Assembly (NCBI GenBank): GCA_024635735.1
Contig: JAGXII010000200.1
Location: forward strand, 1-15,165
Length of the DNA: 15,165 bases
Direction: 5' to 3'
Source: Christiangramia sp.
GTDB lineage: Bacteria > Bacteroidota > Bacteroidia > Flavobacteriales > Flavobacteriaceae
Position 1 is the stretch's first letter; each line of letters opens with the position of its first letter. A program made the position numbers and the translations under genes. Shown in pieces: positions 1-6,877 of the stretch. Below the pieces are notes generated by a model, which saw nothing but the letters and a program-made list of their open reading frames with translations, made no database searches and had not been told where the DNA came from.

Positions 1-825
1 GAGTTTTGCTGAATCTTTTGTGAATTCTCCGGTCATTCTATTGGCCAGAACGGCATTCATTGAAACTGCTCTGTGACCCATTAATTTCGACAGTCCGTAA
101 ATGGCAGAAGTCTCCATTTCCATATTTGTAATATACCTTCCTTTAAATTCGAAATGCGTTATTCTGTCATTCATATCATCATCTTTCAGGCCTAGCCTTA
201 AAACCCGGCCTTGCGGACCATAAAATCCTATATTGGTAGCCGTGAACCCGGGAAATGTTTCCTGTGATGACATCTTTTCTATAAGACTTTTATCTCCATC
301 CACCACATAAGGTTCACCTTTTTTAAGTGACCAGTTGGTTTGCTTAATAAATTCTTCAGCAATCTCTTTATTTAAGATGTTTTCGCTTTGATAATAGTGC
401 ATAAGAGAATCAAATCCTATTGCCATTTCACTTACCACAAACCCATCAACCGGAATTTCCTTTCTAAGAGAACCAGTGGTGCCTATACGAATGATGTCAA
501 GGCTTTTTATGTCGTTGCGAATTTCCCTTTTATCAAAATCAATATTAGCCAGGGCATCGAGTTCTGTAAAGGCAATGTCTATATTATCTGTTCCCATTCC
601 GGTAGACATTACAGTAATACGCTTAGAATTAAAATAACCTGTATGAGTACAGAATTCTCTTTTCTCTTTTTTAACCTCGATTTTATCAAAATGTTTGGTA
701 ATTGCAGGAACGCGCTTAGGATCACCCACCACAATAACAGTAGGAGCAAGGTCTTCCGGTAAGAGACCTAAATGATAAATAGAACCATCCCGGTTAAGGA
801 TAAGTTCAGATGCCTGTATATTCAT
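1..825 (-). CDS. Nucleoside phosphorylase (PNP/UDP family), 3' end cut by window edge
   Basis: Predicted cytosolic nucleoside phosphorylase, which cleaves a ribonucleoside with phosphate to a free base and ribose-1-phosphate in nucleoside salvage. Reverse translation from the ATG at 825-823 gives 275 residues open to the window edge. Visible family marks are GDPKRV at residues 34-39 (phosphate-binding loop, as in uridine phosphorylase), MSTGMGTDNI at 73-82, IGTTGSL at 114-120, and MEMETSAIYG at 235-244, which contains the ribose-binding Met-Glu-Met-Glu. Homologues are roughly 290 residues, so I infer that only a short C-terminal tail is missing. The start lies one base beyond the stop of the upstream DUF1835 gene, so it is the last visible gene of a four-gene minus-strand operon. 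Uridine versus purine specificity cannot be decided from sequence alone. Confidence 0.85.
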   Translation of the reverse strand, partial: MNIQASELILNRDGSIYHLGLLPEDLAPTVIVVGDPKRVPAITKHFDKIEVKKEKREFCTHTGYFNSKRITVMSTGMGTDNIDIAFTELDALANIDFDKREIRNDIKSLDIIRIGTTGSLRKEIPVDGFVVSEMAIGFDSLMHYYQSENILNKEIAEEFIKQTNWSLKKGEPYVVDGDKSLIEKMSSQETFPGFTATNIGFYGPQGRVLRLGLKDDDMNDRITHFEFKGRYITNMEMETSAIYGLSKLMGHRAVSMNAVLANRMTGEFTKDSAKL

Positions 826-826
826 T

Positions 827-1756
827 TTATAATTTTAAAAGTCGGTGCGATTCAGATTCATAAAGGAAATCATACATTCTCGCACCTCCAAAATAATCTT
901 CGTTTTTAAGTTCTCTGTAAAAATTCTTTTTCCCTTCTAGCGCCAAATGACCGTTTTCACTGAGTTCTATACTGTCTGGACTAATCTTGTAGAAAATAGA
1001 TAATTTTTTTAGTAGCCGCTGCATTTGAGTATCGTTGTAACCATAATAGCCCTGATATTGTAAGGCATATCCAAGAAGATGGTTCTTACTCTTTATATCG
1101 TGATGCTCTATCAGCTTTAAAACATTCCTTTCCAATGTATTGATTCCGGTAACACTATTAGGAAATCTTTCTATATGAGCTCTTATGCAGCTTGAAAGAT
1201 ATTCAAAATTGGTCTTTATCTTTATCTGTGGTTTTAATTTCATGGGATCATTACTGCAGTATAATTCCCAGATCAAATTAGCCACTTCTATATCTTCTGT
1301 ATTTAAAAGGATTCTGTTTTTATAATGATTTTGAAGTTCCTTCTTATCGAGCTGTGAAAGAGGTTGAAATTCCTTTTCACCTTCAAGCTTTTTGCTGCAC
1401 ACCAGCGAAATTGGTGCCGGTTTTTTATTTTCGGTAAGGAAACTAATAGCAGCGAGCATATTAAGATGGCAGAAAAGATCGAACTCAAACCAAAGGACCA
1501 CCTGATTAAAATCTTCAAGCTCCCTGAGCTTTTTAATTTCAGAAATGAAACGCTCCTCGTAATTCTCTGCGGAAATATCATACTCCTTCTTTAAAAACTT
1601 TTTACGGATTTTAAAGAATTCTGAATTTATCTCCTGCCGGGTTGGCCCCTCACACAAAAGTTCCCGCCAAACTATTAATTCTCCAGGCAGATTTAGTTCC
1701 TTCATCTGCTCTGTAAGACTATCCCCGTTAACGATGTGTAAAGTTTTGTTTTCCAT
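827..1756 (-). CDS. DUF1835 domain-containing protein
   Basis: 309-residue soluble protein without signal peptide or membrane segments. The N-terminus (residues 7-14, HIVNGDSL, followed by LPGELIVWRELLCEGP at about 23-38) is the signature of the DUF1835 family. The middle is rich in Lys/Glu, and the C-terminal part (residues about 190-309) carries short conserved-looking blocks such as GYYGYNDTQ and YFGGARMYDF. The biochemical role of DUF1835 proteins is not established as far as I know. The gene sits 26 bases after the SUI1-like gene and directly before the phosphorylase, so it is almost certainly co-transcribed with both. The start is the ATG at 1756-1754; there is no better alternative upstream. 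I recognise the family, not the function. Confidence 0.8.
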   Translation of the reverse strand: MENKTLHIVNGDSLTEQMKELNLPGELIVWRELLCEGPTRQEINSEFFKIRKKFLKKEYDISAENYEERFISEIKKLRELEDFNQVVLWFEFDLFCHLNMLAAISFLTENKKPAPISLVCSKKLEGEKEFQPLSQLDKKELQNHYKNRILLNTEDIEVANLIWELYCSNDPMKLKPQIKIKTNFEYLSSCIRAHIERFPNSVTGINTLERNVLKLIEHHDIKSKNHLLGYALQYQGYYGYNDTQMQRLLKKLSIFYKISPDSIELSENGHLALEGKKNFYRELKNEDYFGGARMYDFLYESESHRLLKL

Positions 1757-1782
1757 TTTTATGTATAAAAAAACGTATTGAA

Positions 1783-2139
1783 CTAGCCTCCAACACGTTT
1801 TACATTATAACCTTCTTTTTCAAGGATCTGCATTATTTTTTCACGGTCATCCCCCTGAATAATGATTTCCCCGTTTTTGGTGGAACCACCTACTCCGCAT
1901 TTCTTTTTGAGCATTTTACCCAGTGCCACAAGATCTTCCTCGGGACCCTGAAAACCTTTAATAATGGTTACAGTTTTCCCGCCTCTGCCTTTATTACTAA
2001 AATGAGCTTCTAATTCCTGATCTCGTGGTTCAATAAATTCTTCATCGTTATTTTCTACCAAATCATTTTCGTCAAAGTCATCATTGGTAGAAAATACAAA
2101 ACCTCCTAAATCTTCAAGTCCTAGTTTCTTCTTTGCCAT
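1783..2139 (-). CDS. SUI1/eIF-1-like translation factor (YciH family)
   Basis: 118-residue protein. Residues 1-48 are an acidic, probably disordered lead (DFDENDLVENNDEEF); residues 49-118 form a SUI1 domain, with GRGGKTVTIIKGFQG at 51-65, the CGVGGS turn at 81-86, EIIIQGD at 91-97 and the terminal YNVKRVGG. The bacterial family (YciH) resembles eukaryotic initiation factor 1 and is thought to bind the small ribosomal subunit and affect start-codon or initiator selection; this is family knowledge, not shown here. The gene lies two bases after the oxygenase stop, so translation of the pair is likely coupled. The gene is full length and looks intact. Confidence 0.9.
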   Translation of the reverse strand: MAKKKLGLEDLGGFVFSTNDDFDENDLVENNDEEFIEPRDQELEAHFSNKGRGGKTVTIIKGFQGPEEDLVALGKMLKKKCGVGGSTKNGEIIIQGDDREKIMQILEKEGYNVKRVGG

Positions 2140-2141
2140 AA

Positions 2142-3098
2142 TTATTTTTTAGCCAGTCCTATTTCTATTAGGCGCTGATTCAAAAATTCACCGGCGGTGA
2201 TATCTTCATACTGTTTTGGGTGATCCTCATCAATACATTCTTCAAGACAATCCAATTTCATTTCACTTCTTGGATGCATAAAGAATGGTATAGAATATCT
2301 TGGTTTACCCCATTCCTCTTTTGGCGGATTAATTACACGATGAATGGTAGATCGCAATTTATTGTTGGTATGCCTTTCAAGCATATCTCCCACGTTAATT
2401 ACTAACTCGTCTTCCTGAGGAATAGCATCTATCCACTCCCCATCTTTGCGCAATACCTGAAGCCCTCCGGTTGAAGCCCCCATAAGAAGTGTAATAAGAT
2501 TAATATCTCCATGAGCACCTGCTCTTTCAGCCCCTTTAGGTTCTTCCTTGATAGGAGGGTAGTGAATGGGACGCAAAATACTGTTTCCATTACTTGCCCA
2601 ATGATCAAAATAATGTTCTTCAAGCCCGATATAAAGAGCCAAAGCCCGCAAAACATATATTCCGGTTTTCTCTAACATGCGGTATGCCTCCATACCAACA
2701 TGATTGAAATCCTTTAATTCCTCCACCTGTACATTCGCAGGATATTCTTCCGTAAGGTTTCCGTCTTCAGAAGGTTCCTGGCCAAAATGCCAGAATTCCT
2801 TTAAGTCTCCTTCTTTTTTTCCTTTTGCATGTTCTTTTCCAAAAGAAATATAACCTCTTTGGCCGGCAAGACCTTCAATTTCATATTCCTTCTTGGTTTC
2901 CACCGGAAGATCAAAGAAAGCTTTTACCTCCTTATATAACTCTTCCACCAGTTCGTCACTAAGGAAATGATTTTTTAATGCTACAAAACCAATCTCCTCA
3001 TATGCCTTACCTATTTCATTTACGAATTTTTGCTTTCTGTTAGGATCGTCAGACAGGAAGTCTGCCAGATTTACACTGGGAATATTATTCATTGCCAT
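2142..3098 (-). CDS. 2-oxoglutarate/Fe(II)-type oxygenase (isopenicillin N synthase-like)
   Basis: 318-residue non-haem iron oxygenase of the isopenicillin N synthase/DIOX family. An N-terminal DIOX_N-like region spans about residues 7-115. The catalytic jelly-roll has the iron ligands H196 and D198 (GAHGDI) and H253 (STIHRV), and the 2-oxoglutarate-binding R267-x-S269 (RYSIPFF). The presence of the RxS pair argues for an ordinary 2-oxoglutarate-dependent oxygenase, although isopenicillin N synthase itself also keeps this pair. No beta-lactam genes are nearby, so antibiotic synthesis is not implied. It is the first gene of the minus-strand operon with SUI1, DUF1835 and phosphorylase genes. 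Two starts, two codons apart (MAM), are possible; the first is used here. The substrate is unknown. Confidence 0.9.
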   Translation of the reverse strand: MAMNNIPSVNLADFLSDDPNRKQKFVNEIGKAYEEIGFVALKNHFLSDELVEELYKEVKAFFDLPVETKKEYEIEGLAGQRGYISFGKEHAKGKKEGDLKEFWHFGQEPSEDGNLTEEYPANVQVEELKDFNHVGMEAYRMLEKTGIYVLRALALYIGLEEHYFDHWASNGNSILRPIHYPPIKEEPKGAERAGAHGDINLITLLMGASTGGLQVLRKDGEWIDAIPQEDELVINVGDMLERHTNNKLRSTIHRVINPPKEEWGKPRYSIPFFMHPRSEMKLDCLEECIDEDHPKQYEDITAGEFLNQRLIEIGLAKK

Positions 3099-3130
3099 TA
3101 TTATGGTATTTATCTTTATAGTCTAACAAA

Positions 3131-3160
3131 CAAAGTTAAGTAAAATTGGGGGATATGCAG
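3131..3160 (-). promoter_or_regulatory. Bacteroidota-type promoter for the oxygenase operon
   Basis: Read on the minus strand, TAACTTTG (3138-3131) is an exact TAnnTTTG -7 box. A weak -33 box, CTG (3160-3158), lies 19 bases upstream. The predicted transcript would start about 25-30 bases before the oxygenase ATG. This follows from the known consensus for the Bacteroidota primary sigma factor; no start-site data are available. Confidence 0.5.
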
Positions 3161-3175
3161 GGGATTATATTTTTC

Positions 3176-3203
3176 TTAGCATATAGAATTTTGGTTACAT
3201 TTG
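3176..3203 (+). promoter_or_regulatory. Bacteroidota-type promoter for the E1 dehydrogenase
   Basis: TACATTTG at 3196-3203 matches the TAnnTTTG -7 box exactly, and TTA at 3176-3178 can serve as the -33 box at 17 bases spacing. A transcript from here would begin near 3210. A TTG start at 3201 inside the box is therefore impossible, and the ATG at 3222 is the start, giving a leader of only about 10-15 bases. Confidence 0.55.
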
Positions 3204-3221
3204 ATTAACAAAATCATTTTT

Positions 3222-5225
3222 ATGCTCTTTAAAAAGACTCCAGAAAGCACAATCGATTATAAAACTTCTTTAACTGATGAAGTACTCAAAGACCTTTACT
3301 TTTCAATGCTGAAACCCAGAATGATAGAAGAAAAGATGCTCATTCTTTTGCGACAGGGAAAAATCTCGAAATGGTTTAGCGGTATTGGTCAGGAGGCCAT
3401 TTCTATTGGTGTTACACGAGCTTTAAATGACGATGAATACATTCTTCCAATGCATCGTAACCTAGGAGTTTTTACCGGGAGAAACATTCCTCTTTTCAGA
3501 CTTTTTGCTCAGTGGCAGGGTAAAAAATCGGGTTTTACCAAGGGTAGAGATCGCAGTTTTCATTTCGGAACCCAGGAATTTAAAATTGTTGGAATGATCT
3601 CTCATTTGGGCCCACAACTGGGAGTAGCAGATGGAATCGCTCTGGCGCATAAACTCCGCAAAGAGAAAAAGCTTACCGCTGTTTTTACAGGAGAAGGAGG
3701 TACGAGTGAAGGTGATTTTCATGAGGCTTTGAATATCGCATCGGTCTGGGATCTTCCTGTACTGTTTTGCATTGAAAATAATGGATATGGACTTTCAACA
3801 CCCACTTCAGAACAATACAGATGTAAAGATCTTGCCGATCGGGGAGCCGGTTATGGCATTGAATCTCATGTTATAGATGGTAATAATATTCTGGAGGTAT
3901 ATTCGAAAATTTCAGAAATATCCGAAAGTATTAGAAATAATCCGCGTCCTGTGCTGGTAGAATTTAAGACCTTTAGAATGCGGGGGCATGAAGAGGCCAG
4001 TGGTACCAAGTATGTTCCTCAGGAATTAATGGACGAATGGGAGAAAAAAGATCCTATTACTAATTTTCGAACCTATCTTTTAGAAAATGATATTATTACG
4101 GAAGAGACTGAAGAGGACTTCCGAAAGAAAATTACAGCCGAAATAGATGAAAATCTTCAAATAGCATTTTCTGAAGAAGAAGTAACATCTAGTGAGAGTG
4201 TTGAATTAGAAGACTTATTTGAAGAGTTTAAATATCAGGATATTAGGCCATCTATAAATACAGAAAATATTCGTTTTGTAGATGCCATTTCACAGGCCTT
4301 AAAACAATCTGTTCAAAAGCATGAAAACCTGGTTCTTATGGGACAGGATATTGCAGATTACGGCGGAGTTTTTAAGATTACCGAAGGCTTTACAGAAAAA
4401 TTTGGAAAAGATAGAATAAGGAATACTCCTATTTGTGAATCAGCAGTGGTGGGAGCAGGAATGGGATTATCTATTAACGGAATGAAAGCAATGGTAGAAA
4501 TGCAATTTGGAGATTTCGTGAGTTCCGGATTTAATCCAATTATTAATTATCTGGCGAAAGTTCGTTATCGCTGGGATCAAAAAGCTGATGTTGTTATAAG
4601 AATGCCCTGCGGAGGAGGATTAGGTGCGGGACCCTTCCATAGTCAAACGAATGAAGCATGGTTTACAAAAACACCAGGTTTAAAAGTAGTTTATCCGGCG
4701 TTCCCTTACGACGCGAAAGGTTTATTGAATACCGCTTTTGATGATCCCAATCCTGTACTCTATTTTGAACATAAGGCACTTTATCGAAGTATAAGACAGG
4801 ATGTTCCGGTTGACTATTATACACTCCCTTTTGGAAAGGCTTCAAAAGTACGGGTAGGAGACGAAGTTTCGGTGATCACATATGGAGCAGGAGTTCACTG
4901 GGCCATGGAAATACTGGATGAAATTGAATTTTTCAATGCCGATCTAATAGATTTGAGAAGCCTTCAGCCACTGGATGTAGAAACTATTTGTGAATCGGTT
5001 ACAAAAACCGGAAAGGTAATTATACTAACTGAAGACACTCTTTTTGGGAGCCTGGCTTCAGAGATTTCGGCAATAATTGCAGAGACATGCTTTGAAAAAC
5101 TGGATGCTCCTATAATGCGCGAAGGAAGTCTTGAAACTCCCATTCCTTTTGCTTCAAATCTTGAAAAACAATTTCTACCCAGGCACAGATTTAAAGAAAA
5201 GCTAAAAAAATTAATAGAATATTAA
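3222..5225 (+). CDS. Fused alpha-beta E1 component of a 2-oxoacid dehydrogenase
   Basis: 667-residue thiamine-diphosphate enzyme that decarboxylates a 2-oxoacid and transfers the acyl group to a lipoyl E2. The N-terminal half (residues about 1-335) is an E1-alpha domain: GQEAISIG near 56, the cofactor motif GEGGTSEGDFHEALN at 157-171 with the Asn pair at 186-187, and RMRGHEEASG near 252 with the active-site-type His. The C-terminal half (about 343-667) is an E1-beta domain beginning IRFVDAISQAL, followed by MGQDIADYGGVF and PCGGGLGAGPFHSQ. SEGDFHEALN resembles branched-chain oxoacid (BCKDH) E1 more than pyruvate E1, but specificity is inference. No E2 or E3 gene is adjacent. The start at 3222 was chosen because the in-frame TTG at 3201 lies inside the promoter -7 box. 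Confidence 0.9.
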   Translation: MLFKKTPESTIDYKTSLTDEVLKDLYFSMLKPRMIEEKMLILLRQGKISKWFSGIGQEAISIGVTRALNDDEYILPMHRNLGVFTGRNIPLFRLFAQWQGKKSGFTKGRDRSFHFGTQEFKIVGMISHLGPQLGVADGIALAHKLRKEKKLTAVFTGEGGTSEGDFHEALNIASVWDLPVLFCIENNGYGLSTPTSEQYRCKDLADRGAGYGIESHVIDGNNILEVYSKISEISESIRNNPRPVLVEFKTFRMRGHEEASGTKYVPQELMDEWEKKDPITNFRTYLLENDIITEETEEDFRKKITAEIDENLQIAFSEEEVTSSESVELEDLFEEFKYQDIRPSINTENIRFVDAISQALKQSVQKHENLVLMGQDIADYGGVFKITEGFTEKFGKDRIRNTPICESAVVGAGMGLSINGMKAMVEMQFGDFVSSGFNPIINYLAKVRYRWDQKADVVIRMPCGGGLGAGPFHSQTNEAWFTKTPGLKVVYPAFPYDAKGLLNTAFDDPNPVLYFEHKALYRSIRQDVPVDYYTLPFGKASKVRVGDEVSVITYGAGVHWAMEILDEIEFFNADLIDLRSLQPLDVETICESVTKTGKVIILTEDTLFGSLASEISAIIAETCFEKLDAPIMREGSLETPIPFASNLEKQFLPRHRFKEKLKKLIEY

Positions 5226-5257
5226 TAATCTACGACTTAAGAGCTTCTTTAATTAAG

Positions 5258-5287
5258 AATACTTAACATTGCCATTGTTAAAGTATT
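5258..5287 (+). terminator. Imperfect hairpin after E1, possible weak terminator
   Basis: Arms 5258-5268 and 5276-5287 pair over 11 bases with one bulged base around a 7-base loop. The structure is AT-rich and is followed by TAATAATCTTTT rather than a clean T tract, so termination would be weak at best. The 12-mer TATTAATAATCT occurs at the E1 stop and again just after the hairpin. Confidence 0.3.
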
Positions 5288-5296
5288 AATAATCTT

Positions 5297-5327
5297 TTGT
5301 GCATGGTGCAACACTGCTGTAATTTAG
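5297..5327 (+). promoter_or_regulatory. Possible promoter for the small DUF1328 gene
   Basis: TTG at 5297-5299 and TAATTTAG at 5320-5327 resemble the Bacteroidota -33 and -7 boxes. The spacing is 20 bases, one more than ideal, and the -7 box has one mismatch. The predicted leader would be about 25 bases before the ATG at 5358. Confidence 0.33.
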
Positions 5328-5357
5328 AGCTAACTAATCAATTAAATCTATAAAATT

Positions 5358-5519
5358 ATGGTACGTTTAATCGTTATTTTTCTGATTATCGCGATAGTTG
5401 CCGCCATCTTCGGATTTGGTGGAGTCGCGGAAGGAGCTGCTGACATTGCAAAAATTATTTTCTACATTTTCCTTGTTCTGTTGGTAATCTCACTACTTAG
5501 CAGATTATTCAGAAGATAA
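5358..5519 (+). CDS. Small DUF1328-family inner-membrane protein (YtjA-like)
   Basis: A 53-residue protein translated from the ATG at 5358. It has two hydrophobic segments (about residues 3-19 and 29-47) joined by the glycine-rich turn FGFGGVAEGAADIAK, and ends in a positive tail RLFRR. The GFGG...GAA..AK pattern and the size match the DUF1328 family (E. coli YtjA). These are tiny integral membrane proteins without an assigned biochemical role, often linked to stress. The gene has its own possible promoter and is followed by a hairpin terminator, so it may be a single-gene transcript. It is easy to miss because of its length. Confidence 0.85.
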   Translation: MVRLIVIFLIIAIVAAIFGFGGVAEGAADIAKIIFYIFLVLLVISLLSRLFRR

Positions 5520-5538
5520 TATATTCTAGATCATATAT

Positions 5539-5580
5539 ATCCAATGTGCTCTTTGAAAATCATGGGTGCATTGGATTTTT
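5539..5580 (+). terminator. Rho-independent terminator after the DUF1328 gene
   Basis: ATCCAATG (5539-5546) pairs perfectly with CATTGGAT (5569-5576) around a 22-base loop and is followed by a T run (from 5576 to 5580, then ATTT). It lies 20 bases after the DUF1328 stop and just before the lipocalin gene. Confidence 0.55.
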
Positions 5581-5598
5581 ATTTAAATCAACTCTACT

Positions 5599-6081
5599 AT
5601 GAAGAAGTATTTAATTTTATTAACCGTAGCCGTTTTAATGGCATCATGCGGAGGAACAAGTAAAGTAGCCAAAGAAGCCCGAAAAACTTTTGATGGAGAA
5701 TGGACGCTCACAAGCATTACCTATCCTAATAATCCCGGAGAATTCAATGTTACTTTATTTAATGAAGCCTCGGCTTCCTGTTTTGAAAATAGTAGCTGGG
5801 ATTTTGTTTCCAATAATAATCGTGGGACTTACACGGTGCGTGGATCAGGTTGCGATGGGGAGACCAATTATTTTATATGGTCTATAGATGAAGAAAATAC
5901 TCCAACTGGCGTATACGATTTCCTCCTGAAACCAACAAATGATAATTATAAGTCAACAACAGGAAACCAGGGATTCAGACTGAATCTTAAAAGTTTGACT
6001 GATACTAATATGGTTTGGGAACAAACCGTAAGTCTGGACGGATCCCCGTTTACAATAAGAATGAATTTTTCTAAACTATAA
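5599..6081 (+). CDS. Lipocalin-like lipoprotein
   Basis: 160-residue predicted lipoprotein. The N-terminus MKKYLILLTVAVLMASC is a type II signal peptide with lipobox LMASC, so C17 would be lipidated. The mature part starts with a short Lys/Ala linker, then FDGEWTLTSI (residues 31-40), the GxW opening strand typical of the lipocalin-family domain common in Flavobacteriia. It ends with alternating beta-strand patterns (MVWEQTVSLDG, PFTIRMNFSKL). The ligand is unknown. The gene is 11 bases before the OmpA-type gene, so the two are probably co-transcribed and act at the outer membrane or in the periplasm. The lipocalin assignment rests on the pattern, without close identity to a characterised protein. 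Confidence 0.78.
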   Translation: MKKYLILLTVAVLMASCGGTSKVAKEARKTFDGEWTLTSITYPNNPGEFNVTLFNEASASCFENSSWDFVSNNNRGTYTVRGSGCDGETNYFIWSIDEENTPTGVYDFLLKPTNDNYKSTTGNQGFRLNLKSLTDTNMVWEQTVSLDGSPFTIRMNFSKL

Positions 6082-6092
6082 ACTGAAAAGCT

Positions 6093-6803
6093 ATGAAGAA
6101 AGTAATAAATAGAATGTTTGCAATATTAGTGGTTTCAAGCCTTCTTTTTGGATGTGAAGCAACTAAGAATGCAAATAATAAGCAAAAAGGAGCTGTTATT
6201 GGTGCCACAGGTGGTGCTGTAATTGGCGGCGTAATTGGAAACAATACTGGCGATGGAAATACAGCACTTGGAGCCATAATAGGAGGTGTTGTTGGAGGTA
6301 CAGCAGGTGCAATTATAGGTGATCGTATGGATAAACAGGCCAAGAAAATCGAAGAAGAGATTCCTGGTGCCGAAGTTGAAAGAGTAGGTGAAGGTATTAA
6401 TGTAATCTTTGACGAGTCCAGCGGTGTTTATTTTGCAACCGAAAAGTATAATATCAACGATAAATCTCAGGAAACCCTGAATAAACTGGCCGGTATCTTT
6501 AAAGAATATCCAAATACCAATATACTTGTGGAAGGTCATACCGATAATACAGGAAGTGAAAGTTATAACCTAACCCTGTCTAAAAACAGGGCACAGGCAG
6601 TAACCGGTTATTTGGTTGAGTCAGGAATTGACAAAGGTCGATTTTCCACTAAATGGTATGGTGAAACCCAGCCTAAATATGATAACTCTACTGTTGAGTG
6701 ACGTGCTAAGAACAGAAGAGTGGAACTTGCTATTGTAGCGAACGAAACTCTTAAGGAGCAGGCTAAGAAACAGGCTGAGGAACAAAACAAGGACGGGAAC
6801 TAG
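6093..6803 (+). pseudogene. Glycine-zipper/OmpA lipoprotein gene interrupted by in-frame TGA
   Basis: Encodes an outer-membrane lipoprotein that would anchor to peptidoglycan. The signal peptide ends in lipobox LLFGC (C21). Residues 33-77 form a glycine zipper (repeated GAVIG, GGVIG, AIIGG). An OmpA C-terminal domain starts near 100, with GHTDNTG at 148-154 (ligand Asp) and LSKNRA at 162-167 (ligand Arg). Codon 203 is TGA (6699-6701). Reading on in the same frame gives RAKNRRVELAIVANE and a Lys/Glu/Gln tail to the TAG at 6801-6803, with no further stop. The family expects Gly before RAKNRRVE, so TGA looks like a one-base change from GGA. Without readthrough, the 202-residue product lacks the final NRRVE strand. 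Decayed gene, sequencing error and readthrough (UGA followed by C) all remain possible. Confidence 0.78.
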
Positions 6804-6827
6804 AAAAAATCCTAATTTAATGATAAG

Positions 6828-6853
6828 AATCCCGGAAGCTTCCGGGATTTTTT
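6828..6853 (+). terminator. Strong rho-independent terminator after the OmpA gene
   Basis: A perfect 22-base inverted repeat (arms 6828-6838 and 6839-6849, GC-rich core CCCGGAAG/CTTCCGGG) is followed by a run of six T (6848-6853). It lies 24 bases after the natural OmpA stop and 24 bases before the GTG start of the biosynthetic operon. Confidence 0.92.
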
Positions 6854-6877
6854 ATTCCTTTAATGTAAATTCAGGAA

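Noticed and set aside
388..762. Plus-strand 124-codon open frame
   Set aside because: It lies antisense inside the nucleoside phosphorylase gene, whose protein has clear family motifs; the plus-strand product shows none.
2142..3098. Beta-lactam biosynthesis, suggested by the isopenicillin N synthase similarity
   Set aside because: No tripeptide synthetase or acyltransferase is nearby, and this oxygenase family is widespread with other substrates.
6071..6539. Minus-strand open frames opposite the OmpA gene, one Pro/Ala/Ile-rich and one Cys/Thr/Asn-rich
   Set aside because: Composition is the mirror of the glycine-zipper codons on the other strand; no promoter or motif supports them.
6699..6701. 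TGA as selenocysteine or reassigned codon
   Set aside because: The site expects Gly, no Cys equivalent exists there, no SECIS-like hairpin was noticed, and TGA ends other genes normally (for example at the ATGA overlaps).
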